From Natronospirales bacterium (GTDB lineage: Bacteria > Pseudomonadota > Gammaproteobacteria > Natronospirales > JAIVGZ01), in the NCBI GenBank assembly GCA_020201335.1, contig JAIVGZ010000034.1:1-47764 (forward strand): a stretch of 47,764 nucleotides of DNA, read 5' to 3'. Shown in pieces: positions 39,297 through 47,764 of this stretch. Made by a program: the position numbers and the translations under genes. Every line of letters begins with the position of its first letter. Position 1 is the stretch's first letter. The notes beneath the pieces are model-generated. The model made no database searches. It had not been told where the DNA came from and saw only the letters and a program-made list of their open reading frames with translations.

Positions 39297-39302
39297 ATGC
39301 TA
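39297..39302 (-). promoter_or_regulatory. Candidate -10 element of glnE
   Basis: TAGCAT (minus) ends 7 nt before the glnE ATG. On the plus strand the same bases contain the first possible ATG of the DUF3095 gene. Confidence 0.4.
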
Positions 39303-40481
39303 CCAGACGTGAATGACGACGGATTCTATGCATCACTTGAGCCGGTGGAGCGCTTCGAAGGGCTCACCGACCCGGCGTGCTACCGACCGCTCCCGGACGA
39401 TTGGCATGTCGCGGTCGCCGACATTTCGGGGTCAACCCGTGCCATCGCCGACGGCCGCTACAAGGCGGTGAACACGGTCGGCGTGTCGGTGATTGCCGCG
39501 ATTACCAACGCGCTGCGGCCGCTGGACCTCCCGTACCTGTTCGGCGGCGACGGCGCAGTGGTATGCGTGCCCGACCACGGCGCGGCAGCCGCACGCCGCG
39601 CGCTCGCCGGTACCGCAGCGATGTCACGCAAGGCATTCGGGCTCGAGCTACGCGCAGCGCTGGTGCCAGCAGCATGGCTGCGCGAACGCGGCCAGGAAGT
39701 GCTCGTCGCGCGACACCGAGTTTCGCAACACTACGACCAATGCGCGGTGCAGTGTGCGCTGCACGGCGGTGGTGCGCCGCTGGCCGAAGCGCTGCTGAAA
39801 TCTGGCGGGCTACCCGTCGAATTCCGCGTGGAGGCAGACCCGACGATTGATGCCGATTATTCAGGTCTGGAGTGCCGCTGGCGCGAGATCCCCAGCCCTG
39901 CCGACGAGACCATCGCGGTAATCGTGCAGGTAGGCGACGATGCCAATAACCCGCTGGATATCTATCGCGCGGTGATGCGCCGGATCGAAGAAATCTACGG
40001 CGACGGCGATACCTGCCGCCCGGTCGCGGAGCGCGGCATGCAGGTGACGCTGTCATCGTTCGCACTCGGTCACGAGGCAAGCGTGCGGACCTGGCGTGCC
40101 ACCCGCTTGCAGCGACTACGCTATGCGGCAATCCAGCGTCTGCAGGTGATGCTGGGCTGGGTACTCTTCGCGACGGGCGCGAAGACCGAAGATACCGACT
40201 GGGCCAGGTACAAGGGCGACGCGGTCGCGAATACCGACTTCCGCAAATTCGACGGCTGCTTGCGGTTGGTGCTCGCAGGGACGCCGGCGCAGCGCGAATC
40301 TCTGGCTGAGTTCCTCGAAGGCCTGCGTGCGACCGGCGCGGCGACATACGGCATCCACGTCTCGGACGCGGCGATCATGACCTGCCTCGTGCGCCAGCGG
40401 CAACACGAGCATGTGCACTTCGTCGACGCCGCGGGCGGTGGTTATGCGGCAGCGGCAAAGCATATGAAAGCCCAGTGGTAA
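39297..40481 (+). CDS. DUF3095 (nucleotide-cyclase-like) protein
   Basis: A 394-residue protein matching DUF3095: HVAVADISGSTRAIADGRYKAVN, LPYLFGGDGAVVCVPDHG, DWARYKGDAVANTDFRKFDG and the final VHFVDAAGGGYAAAAKHMK. The ADISGST and FGGDGA segments resemble class III nucleotide cyclase metal-binding motifs, but no product is established for the family. ATG 39297 and GTG 39309 are both possible starts; the open frame upstream is antisense to glnE. Confidence 0.85.
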   Translation: MLPDVNDDGFYASLEPVERFEGLTDPACYRPLPDDWHVAVADISGSTRAIADGRYKAVNTVGVSVIAAITNALRPLDLPYLFGGDGAVVCVPDHGAAAARRALAGTAAMSRKAFGLELRAALVPAAWLRERGQEVLVARHRVSQHYDQCAVQCALHGGGAPLAEALLKSGGLPVEFRVEADPTIDADYSGLECRWREIPSPADETIAVIVQVGDDANNPLDIYRAVMRRIEEIYGDGDTCRPVAERGMQVTLSSFALGHEASVRTWRATRLQRLRYAAIQRLQVMLGWVLFATGAKTEDTDWARYKGDAVANTDFRKFDGCLRLVLAGTPAQRESLAEFLEGLRATGAATYGIHVSDAAIMTCLVRQRQHEHVHFVDAAGGGYAAAAKHMKAQW

Positions 40482-40484
40482 CAT
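40479..40484 (+). promoter_or_regulatory. Candidate -10 element of the AhpD-like gene
   Basis: TAACAT, including the DUF3095 stop codon TAA (40479-40481), ends 6 nt before the ATG at 40491. Confidence 0.4.
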
Positions 40485-40490
40485 CCCGGC

Positions 40491-41081
40491 ATGACCCACA
40501 TGAAACCGTTACCGAAGGATGCGACCCCCGCGCTCGCCGAGACCTTTAAGCTGTTCGAGGACATACTCGGCTTCGTGCCGAACAGCCTGCTCACGATGCA
40601 GCGGCGCCCGGCAATCGTCGAAGGATTCGGCGCGCTGACGCGCGCGGTGATGGACCTGCAGGGCGCGGTCGACCCCGGGTTCAAGCGTTTGATTGCGCAT
40701 TTCGCGAGCACCGCCGCGGGCTGCCGCTACTGCGAGGCGCACTCGCTCGTCGCTGCGCGCATCCACGGCATTGATGACGAAAGACTGGCCGCGCTGTGGG
40801 AGTACGAGACGAGTCCGTTGTACACCGAAGCGGAGCGCGCCGCGCTGTCGTTCGCGCTCGCCGCGGGCAGCGTGCCGAACGCGGTCACCGAAGAACACTT
40901 CACCGCGCTACGCGAGTACTGGTCCGACGACGAAATCGTCGAGATCCTCGCCGCCGTGTGCCTGTACGGATTTTTGAACCGATGGAACGACTCGATGGCA
41001 ACAGATCTGGAGGACGCGCCGAAGGCGCTTGCGGATGAAGTGCTGAAGGGTGGGTGGAGTCCGGGTAAGCATCGGACCTGA
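40491..41081 (+). CDS. AhpD-like/carboxymuconolactone decarboxylase family protein
   Basis: A 196-residue helical protein. The redox motif CRYCEAHS (CxxCxxH, about residue 81) in GFKRLIAHFASTAAGCRYCEAH is the alkylhydroperoxidase active site; ILGFVPNSLLTMQRRPAI and FLNRWNDSMATDLE are typical of peroxidase-related family members. It is likely a thiol-dependent peroxidase or related oxidoreductase; the physiological reductant is unknown. Confidence 0.88.
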   Translation: MTHMKPLPKDATPALAETFKLFEDILGFVPNSLLTMQRRPAIVEGFGALTRAVMDLQGAVDPGFKRLIAHFASTAAGCRYCEAHSLVAARIHGIDDERLAALWEYETSPLYTEAERAALSFALAAGSVPNAVTEEHFTALREYWSDDEIVEILAAVCLYGFLNRWNDSMATDLEDAPKALADEVLKGGWSPGKHRT

Positions 41082-41091
41082 CCCCTAAAAA

Positions 41092-41115
41092 AAAGGCCCC
41101 GCAAGCGGGGCCTTT
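41092..41115. terminator. Intrinsic terminator between the AhpD-like gene and groEL
   Basis: A hairpin with an 11-bp stem (AAAGGCCCCGC / GCGGGGCCTTT) and an AA loop, with A- and T-rich flanks (eight A before, T run after). It can work in both directions for the two convergent genes. It is the only clear intrinsic terminator seen in the window. Confidence 0.85.
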
Positions 41116-41157
41116 CAATCGCGGTGCGGAGCACCGCTCCTACATTTCTGCAGGTTG

Positions 41158-42810
<1,653 letters not shown>

Positions 42811-43098
42811 TTAATCCAGTACGGCCATGACGTCTTCTTCGCGCATCACCAGGTATTCCTGGCCATCAATCTTGACCTCGGTACCCGAGTACTTGCCGAA
42901 GAGAACCTTGTCTTTCACTTTGAGATCCAGCGGACGGATGTCGCCGCTCTCGAGAATCTTGCCCTTACCGACGGCCATGACCTCACCACGGATGGGCTTC
43001 TCGGTCGCTGTGTCCGGGATGACGATGCCGCCCGGGGAAGTGCGTTCTTCCTCGAGCCGCTTGATGATCACGCGATCGTGGAGTGGACGAATCTTCAT
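42811..43098 (-). CDS. groS: Co-chaperonin GroES
   Basis: A 95-residue co-chaperonin: [29 protein letters not shown] (mobile loop), [11 protein letters not shown] and [24 protein letters not shown] 43098 matches the family and has AAGGAG about 8 nt upstream; an upstream in-frame ATG at 43116 adds six residues and is not expected. First gene of the groESL operon. Confidence 0.97.
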   Translation of the reverse strand: MKIRPLHDRVIIKRLEEERTSPGGIVIPDTATEKPIRGEVMAVGKGKILESGDIRPLDLKVKDKVLFGKYSGTEVKIDGQEYLVMREEDVMAVLD

Positions 43099-43153
43099 CA
43101 AACTTCTCCTTAACAATAACGGGTTGATAACCTGAGTCCGGTCCGGCGAATTG

Positions 43154-43180
43154 TTAGCACTCGCTCGGAATGAGTGCTAA
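43154..43180. promoter_or_regulatory. CIRCE operator (HrcA binding site)
   Basis: TTAGCACTC-N9-GAGTGCTAA, a perfect match to the CIRCE consensus, covering the predicted transcription start of groESL. HrcA repression is therefore expected, although hrcA itself is not in the window. Confidence 0.95.
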
Positions 43181-43207
43181 TTATGGGGGCAGAAAACCTG
43201 AAGTCAA
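43180..43207 (-). promoter_or_regulatory. Sigma-70 promoter of groES-groEL
   Basis: On the minus strand TTGACT (43207-43202), 16-bp spacer, CATAAT (43185-43180). The predicted start falls inside the CIRCE operator, so HrcA would block initiation directly. Confidence 0.75.
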
Positions 43208-43252
43208 GGCAGGGAATACCCTATATTTTCGGCTCGGCGGGCAACCGAGTGG

Positions 43253-43258
43253 TAAAGT
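43253..43258 (+). promoter_or_regulatory. Candidate -10 element of cutA
   Basis: TAAAGT ends 9 nt before the ATG at 43268; no SD is visible. Confidence 0.35.
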
Positions 43259-43267
43259 GTCCGGCCG

Positions 43268-43591
43268 ATGAAATCCAACGAATTCATGCTGGTCTGGTCG
43301 ACTTGCCCGGACCGCCCGACCGCGGACCTCCTGGCCCGCCACCTGGTAGAGCAGCGGCTGGCCGCGTGCGTGACGGTGCTGCCGGCCGCCGCATCGACCT
43401 ACCGCTGGCGCGCCGCGGTTGAGACGGCTGATGAATTCGTGCTGATGATCAAGACCCGGCAAGCCCTGTGGGTCGAAGTCGAAGCGGCCGTCCAGGCGCT
43501 GCACCCATACGAGGTGCCCGAACTAATTGCGGTGCCGCTGGCCGCCGGATCCGGGCCCTATCTCGACTGGCTCGAGGAATCGACCGAATGA
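43268..43591 (+). CDS. cutA: Divalent-cation tolerance protein CutA
   Basis: A 107-residue trimeric ferredoxin-like protein: LVWSTCPDRPTADLLARHLVEQRLAACVTVLP, STYRWRAAVETADEFVLMIKT and HPYEVPELIAVP are the conserved CutA segments. Linked to copper tolerance and to dsbD in enterobacteria, though its biochemical function is debated. The stop overlaps the dsbD start (ATGA). Confidence 0.95.
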   Translation: MKSNEFMLVWSTCPDRPTADLLARHLVEQRLAACVTVLPAAASTYRWRAAVETADEFVLMIKTRQALWVEVEAAVQALHPYEVPELIAVPLAAGSGPYLDWLEESTE

Positions 43592-45157
43592 ACCGCTGGG
43601 TCGTCGCGCTGGTTGCAGGTTTGTCAGTGGTATTACTTACGGCCTCCGCACCCGCGCCACGCTCATTGTCCGAACTTTTCCCGGCGCAGGCGGATCCGTT
43701 CTCGCGCTTCCTGCCGGTGGACGAGGCGTTCCGGGCGGACGCCCGTGCGCTCGATGCCAACACCGTGTCCGTCCGCTGGGTCGTCGCCGATGAGTACTAC
43801 CTGTACCGCCACCGCTTCTCGTTTGCGGTGGTCGACGTCGGCGCCGGCGACCTTGCGCTTGGCGAACCGGTCATCCCGCCAGGGGAATCGCACACCGACG
43901 AGTTCTTCGGCACGGTCCAGATCCACCGCGGCACCGTTTCGATCCGCATCCCGGTCCAACGCGCCGACACCGGCGCGCGCGACATCGGACTCGAGCTCGG
44001 CTACCAGGGCTGTGCGGACGCCGGGCTGTGCTACCCACCCGAGATGCGCCGCATCAGCGTACGGCTGCCCGAGGTCGGCTCCGTGCCGGTCGAGCCGGCC
44101 GCCGCGTTCGTTTCTGACCAAGACCGCCTCGCCGGCATGCTCGCAGACGGCCGCTTCTGGCTAGTCCTGCTGACGTTCTACGGGCTCGGGCTCTTGCTCA
44201 CCTTCACACCGTGCGTACTGCCGATGGTGCCGATCCTGTCCGGCATCATCATCGGTCACGGACCGGGCATCACCGCGCGCAAGGGCTTCCTGCTGTCGCT
44301 CGTGTACGTACTCGCAATGGCGCTCACCTATACCGCGGCCGGCGTCGCGGCGGCGCTGCTCGGCCGCAACCTGCAGGCGTTCTTCCAGCACCCGGCGGTG
44401 CTGGTCGGTTTTGCTGCGGTGTTCGTACTGCTCGCGCTCGCGATGTTCGGCTTCTACCGGCTTGAGATGCCGGCGGCGATCCAGTCGCGACTCGCCGATG
44501 CATCGAACCGCCGCCGCGGCACCGGCTGGACCGGCGTCGCGGTGATGGGTGTGCTGTCCGCGCTGATTGTCGGACCGTGCGTCGCCGCACCGCTCGCCGG
44601 CGCGCTGATTTACATCGGCCAGACCGGCGACGCGGTGCTCGGCGGCAGCGCGTTATTCGCGCTGAGCATGGGCATGGGCACGCTGCTGCTCGTCATCGGC
44701 GCGTCGGCCGGCAAGCTGCTGCCGAAGGCCGGGCCGTGGATGAACGCGGTGAAGTCGGCGTTCGGCGTGCTGATGCTGGCGGTCGCAATTTGGCTGCTCG
44801 AGCGCATCCTGCCGCCTGCGGTGACGATGATGTTGTGGGCCGCGCTCGCAATCGGCAGCGCGATGTTCCTCGGCGCGTTCGACGGGCTGCCGCCGGGGGT
44901 AAGCGGCTGGCGGCGGCTCTGGAAAGGCGTCGGACTGCTGCTGTTCGCGTGGGGCCTGCTGTTGCTCGTCGGGGCGGCATCGGGCGCACGTGACCAACGA
45001 CGCGGTCGACCGGGAACTGATGCAGGCATTCGGCATACTGGGGCCGCCGAGCATCCTGTTCTTCGGGACGGACGGCGAAGAACGGCGCCGCTTCCGCGTC
45101 GTTGGATTCATGCCTGCGCCGCAGTTCGCGGCGCTCACGGAGATTGCATTCGAATGA
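43588..45157 (+). pseudogene. dsbD: dsbD, disrupted: thioredoxin-like gamma domain lost with frameshift
   Basis: DsbD passes electrons from cytoplasmic thioredoxin to the periplasm. The alpha domain (about residues 25-150, with Cys pair in GCADAGLCYPPE) and the whole eight-helix beta domain with TFTPCVLPMVP and VGPCVAAPLAG are intact up to GLLLLVGAASGARD (near 44990). Then the frame shifts. A different frame continues VTNDAVDRELMQAFGILGPP and VVGFMPAPQFAALTEI to a stop at 45157, which is the end of a DsbD gamma domain. The segment of about 80 residues with the catalytic WCxxC is gone. The original frame instead runs on into tlpA, giving one open frame from 43588 to 45717 (709 residues). Confidence 0.88.
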
Positions 45158-45717
45158 AACGCATCGTGCTGCTCGCCATCGTCGCCGTCGTCGCCGCCGC
45201 AATCGGGGCCGCGGCCGCGATATGGTGGCAGCCACACACACCGCACGAACGAACTGCGCCGGAGGTCACCGCCGAACCCGCGCGCACGCCAGAGTACGCG
45301 CCGGACTTCGCGCTCACCGACCTCGACGGCACGATGCGCGCGTTCAGCGAATGGGATGGCCGCATCGTCGTGCTCAACTTCTGGGCGACTTGGTGCGCGC
45401 CCTGCCGGCGCGAAATCCCCGCGCTTGTCGCATTGCAGGCGCAGCACCCCGTGGAGCGATTGTCCGTGCTCGGCGTCGCGATCGACGAGCCGGATGCAGT
45501 GCGCGAATACGTCGCCGAGATCGGCATGACCTACCCGACGCTCGTCGGCCAACTCGATGCGGTCCAGGTCGTCTCGCGCTACGGCAACCACATCGGCGCG
45601 TTGCCTTACACCGTAATCGTCGGTCCCGACCGGAAAATCGAGTGGATCCATGCCGGCGAGGTCACCGCACCGATGCTAGTCGATGCGCTCACGCCGCTAT
45701 TGATGGGTTCCAACTAA
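45154..45717 (+). CDS. TlpA/ResA-like membrane-anchored thioredoxin
   Basis: A 187-residue protein: N-terminal anchor (IVLLAIVAVVAAAIGAAAAIWW), then a TlpA fold with active site NFWATWCAPCRREIPAL and cis-Pro loop GALPYTVIVGPD. ATG 45154 overlaps the dsbD remnant stop (ATGA), indicating it was translationally coupled to dsbD, its likely electron donor. Because of the dsbD frameshift it is now in frame with the dsbD beta domain. It overlaps the convergent 7TM gene by 4 bp. Confidence 0.92.
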   Translation: MKRIVLLAIVAVVAAAIGAAAAIWWQPHTPHERTAPEVTAEPARTPEYAPDFALTDLDGTMRAFSEWDGRIVVLNFWATWCAPCRREIPALVALQAQHPVERLSVLGVAIDEPDAVREYVAEIGMTYPTLVGQLDAVQVVSRYGNHIGALPYTVIVGPDRKIEWIHAGEVTAPMLVDALTPLLMGSN

Positions 45718-46988
45718 CTGACTGACGAGGGCAGTATTCTGTCGACGACTCGGTCGGCCCAGCCGGACAAACGCTTCCACAGCGGGCCGAACACCGCTGC
45801 GGCGGTGGCACTCGCTGCATAGGCACCGCTGTTCTCGGGCAGACCTAACCATTCGGTGAGGAGTTCCGAAACGAAAGTTTCGACCGCTGCGAACACCAAG
45901 GTCAGCAAGAAAATAATGGCGCCCAGCACGATGCTGCGACGCATCACTAGCGCAGGATCTAGCGCACCGAACCGGAACACTGCCACCGCAAGACAACTGA
46001 TGAAGGCGAGCGCACCGCAACCGAGGATGATTGGCGCCATCCCCAGCCGCAATGGAGTATCCAGTACGACGCTGATAAAGAGCACCGGAACGAACAGGCT
46101 GGCGCAGATGTACCCGATGACTAATGCCTGAAGAAGCCAAAGCCCGCGCGTCCTGTCTTCCGGGCCCTCAAGTGCTAGATAGCGCTCCCGTGCCGTAATC
46201 ATTGCCAACGCGATGTATAGGGTCGGGAGCATGACAACGACAATGACAGGATCTCCGCTCGTAAAGCCGGCGAGCAGGAGGATCACTGCAATCAACACGC
46301 CAAGTATCGGCCATGGTCGGATCATCACATCGCCGACGCGAGCCAGCACGCGTCGGTGCCGTTCAGACGCCCTATCCCGCGCGATTCGATCGCGTTCGCG
46401 TTCCACGCTACGAAGCACCCAGTTCCGATAACGCTCCTGACCGACGATTCGCGCATTCAGGCGTGACATCCAATTGACCGGGGCATCGAAGTACGCACCC
46501 GGGTCGTGAACTCCACCGTTCGCGTCCGGCATTCCTACCATCTTTCTGTGGGTCGAATCCAGGGTCCGTTGGCGCATCTGAAAGAAAACATCACGCAACG
46601 CCTCGGGGGACGGTCGTGCCGGGAACACCACATAGAAATTGGCAACGGCAACCGCTGCGGTTAGCCAGGCAGCAGGTAGGATCGCGACGCCGACCGGGTC
46701 GGCGCTGAGCCATGGTGACGTCCAGATTCCCCAAGCGGTGACTGCGGCACACAACCCGATTCCCAGAGACCAAGCCCGTCGGAATGCGTCGGCACGGAGC
46801 ACCATCGCGAGTGTGATGACAATTGCCATCGCGGCGGTGAGGTTGCCGATGACAAGCGTCGGGAGAATCGCCCAATCGCCCCACCATATGGACCAAGTGA
46901 AGCCTTCGGACGGCAGGGCCGCCAAGGTGGCCGCGGTCAGCGCGAATAGGCCCAGAGCGGTACGAAATAACGGGTATCGTCGTTCCAT
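45714..46988 (-). CDS. Polytopic membrane protein resembling a 7TM sensor module
   Basis: A 424-residue protein with two helix groups (about residues 10-125 and 220-400) separated by a charged cytoplasmic stretch (LNARIVGQERYRNWVLRSVERERDR). The C-terminal part, VMRRSIVLGAIIFLLTLVFAAVE followed by AAAVFGPLWKRLSGWADRVVDRI, resembles membrane sensor domains that usually precede a histidine kinase or cyclase, but no output domain follows. Its base composition looks lower in GC than its neighbours. It separates tlpA from aroQ, genes often close together. Function unknown; an acquired gene is plausible. A weak AGGG lies 7 nt before the start. Confidence 0.75.
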   Translation of the reverse strand: MERRYPLFRTALGLFALTAATLAALPSEGFTWSIWWGDWAILPTLVIGNLTAAMAIVITLAMVLRADAFRRAWSLGIGLCAAVTAWGIWTSPWLSADPVGVAILPAAWLTAAVAVANFYVVFPARPSPEALRDVFFQMRQRTLDSTHRKMVGMPDANGGVHDPGAYFDAPVNWMSRLNARIVGQERYRNWVLRSVERERDRIARDRASERHRRVLARVGDVMIRPWPILGVLIAVILLLAGFTSGDPVIVVVMLPTLYIALAMITARERYLALEGPEDRTRGLWLLQALVIGYICASLFVPVLFISVVLDTPLRLGMAPIILGCGALAFISCLAVAVFRFGALDPALVMRRSIVLGAIIFLLTLVFAAVETFVSELLTEWLGLPENSGAYAASATAAAVFGPLWKRLSGWADRVVDRILPSSVS

Positions 46989-47200
46989 CTTGGCCCTACT
47001 CGTGCGGGACTGGTCCAGTGTCGCCGAATCCCTTTCCGGAAGAAAGCGCGGCCATCAGCTCTCAAACATTGTTCGAATCCGCGTCGAACTGGGGGGCAAC
47101 TCCGGCGATATTCGCCTTAGCTCACCTCCAGCGGTGGACAATGGCCACTGCATTGGACAAAATGGCCGTCCGCTCTGCTGCGAACGGCACCGAAACAACC
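46989..47200. other. Intergenic segment between the 7TM gene and aroQ
   Basis: 212 bp with no recognisable gene. It holds an imperfect direct repeat, TGGACAATGGCC (47135-47146) and TTGGACAAAATGGCC (47153-47167). The aroQ frame is open through it with ATGs at 47141 and 47162, but the extra residues do not look like AroQ. No TANNNT hexamer is placed 6-9 nt before GTG 47201. Confidence 0.5.
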
Positions 47201-47641
47201 GTGAATGTGCTGGTAATTAACGGCCCCAACCTCAACCTGCTCGGTTCACGGGAGCCGCAAATCTATGGGGCCGACACGCTGGCCGTGCTGGCTGACCGGC
47301 TGGCCGCCGCCGCGCAGAAAACCGGGGTCACGGTCGAGATGTTCCAGTCGGATTCGGAGCGCGAGCTGATCGCCAGGGTCCAGGCGGCCGGCGGCGACGG
47401 CACCGATTTCATCATTTTGAACCCCGCTGGCCTCACCCACGCAAGCGTGCCGTTTCGCGACGCGTTCGCAGCTGTTAGCATCCCGTTCATAGAAGTTCAT
47501 TTGTCGAACCCCTATGCGCGCGAGCCGTTCCGGCACCGCTCGCTGTTCTCCGACCTCGCGGTCGGGGTGGTGGCAGGGTTCGGCATCCGCTCATACGAAT
47601 TCGCGCTCGAGGCGGCCGTCAGCCACCTCGCCGCACGCTAA
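47201..47641 (+). CDS. aroQ: Type II 3-dehydroquinate dehydratase
   Basis: Third step of the shikimate pathway. The protein starts with [22 protein letters not shown], has the lid loop and catalytic tyrosine, the [15 protein letters not shown] helix, [19 protein letters not shown] (Asn and His of the active site), [17 protein letters not shown] and [18 protein letters not shown] 47201 gives 146 residues, the canonical size. It lies 22 bp before accB, a conserved pair. Confidence 0.95.
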   Translation: MNVLVINGPNLNLLGSREPQIYGADTLAVLADRLAAAAQKTGVTVEMFQSDSERELIARVQAAGGDGTDFIILNPAGLTHASVPFRDAFAAVSIPFIEVHLSNPYAREPFRHRSLFSDLAVGVVAGFGIRSYEFALEAAVSHLAAR

Positions 47642-47663
47642 CCGACGACAAGGCAGGCGCACG

Positions 47664-47764
47664 ATGGACATTCGAAAGGTCAAAAAACTGATCGAGCTGC
47701 TGGAGGAATCCGGTATCGCAGAAATCGAGATCAGCGAGGGCGAAGAGTCGGTGCGCATCAGCCG
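47664..47764 (+). CDS. accB: Biotin carboxyl carrier protein of acetyl-CoA carboxylase, N-terminal part
   Basis: The first 33 residues are visible: [20 protein letters not shown], then [13 protein letters not shown]. This is the typical AccB N-terminus, and its place directly after aroQ is conserved in gammaproteobacteria. The rest, with the biotinyl domain, lies beyond the window. Confidence 0.93.
   Translation, partial: MDIRKVKKLIELLEESGIAEIEISEGEESVRIS

Overview
The window looks like chromosomal core sequence of a GC-rich (roughly 65 % by eye) gammaproteobacterium. Gene neighbourhoods typical of that class are present: rubredoxin/thiD-thiE/hemL, mpl-ubiX, glrK-qseG-glrR, thiC/pcm-rhodanese-tolC/waaA, hldE/lpxL/kdkA/heptosyltransferase, glnE, groES-groEL, and cutA-dsbD-tlpA/aroQ-accB. 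A pyrophosphate-dependent phosphofructokinase and a membrane pyrophosphatase point to a non-enteric, probably environmental lineage. I cannot name the genus. I see no rRNA, tRNA, CRISPR array, insertion sequence or prophage.

Layout. 1-2668: a secreted choice-of-anchor B (LVIVD-repeat) protein cut by the window edge, a GNAT acetyltransferase and a shortened TraB/GumN protein. 2676-6879: rubredoxin, thiD-thiE, a DUF418 membrane protein and hemL. 6869-11270: LON-domain protein, ubiX and a shortened mpl, divergent from rnd; rnd runs tail-to-tail deep into adk. 11397-14373: pfp, then an outer-membrane beta-barrel gene coupled to a TlpA-like thioredoxin. 14375-19230: a leftward operon of M49 lipoprotein peptidase, single-POTRA Omp85 protein, DUF885 lipoprotein and GNAT-like protein. 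19282-22826: glrK-qseG-glrR followed by a sigma-54 promoter, a palindrome and an unannotated 34-residue membrane miniprotein. 22831-30221: hppA, a CDF metal exporter, thiC, pcm, rhodanese and tolC. 30223-36271: LPS-core genes (waaA, hldE, lpxL, kdkA, a heptosyltransferase) plus a sulfotransferase. 36273-43098: zinc-finger protein, glnE, DUF3095 protein, AhpD-like protein, and groEL-groES under a perfect CIRCE operator. 43268-47764: cutA, a broken dsbD, tlpA, a lower-GC 7TM gene that looks inserted, aroQ and the start of accB.

Three themes stand out. First, at sixteen starts a TANNNT hexamer lies only 6-9 nt upstream of the start codon, and most of these lack a Shine-Dalgarno sequence, which predicts widespread leaderless mRNAs. 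Second, several otherwise ordinary genes lack an internal block (GumN, Mpl, DsbD), and rnd/adk appear fused at their 3' ends. These are either real deletions or an assembly/amplification fault and should be checked against reads. Third, the best candidate for an undescribed system is the miniprotein just downstream of glrKR: a textbook -24/-12 promoter with a perfect dyad about 86 bp upstream of the predicted transcription start.

The genome is very compact. Most convergent pairs are separated by 1-7 bp or overlap, and I could see only one clear intrinsic terminator.
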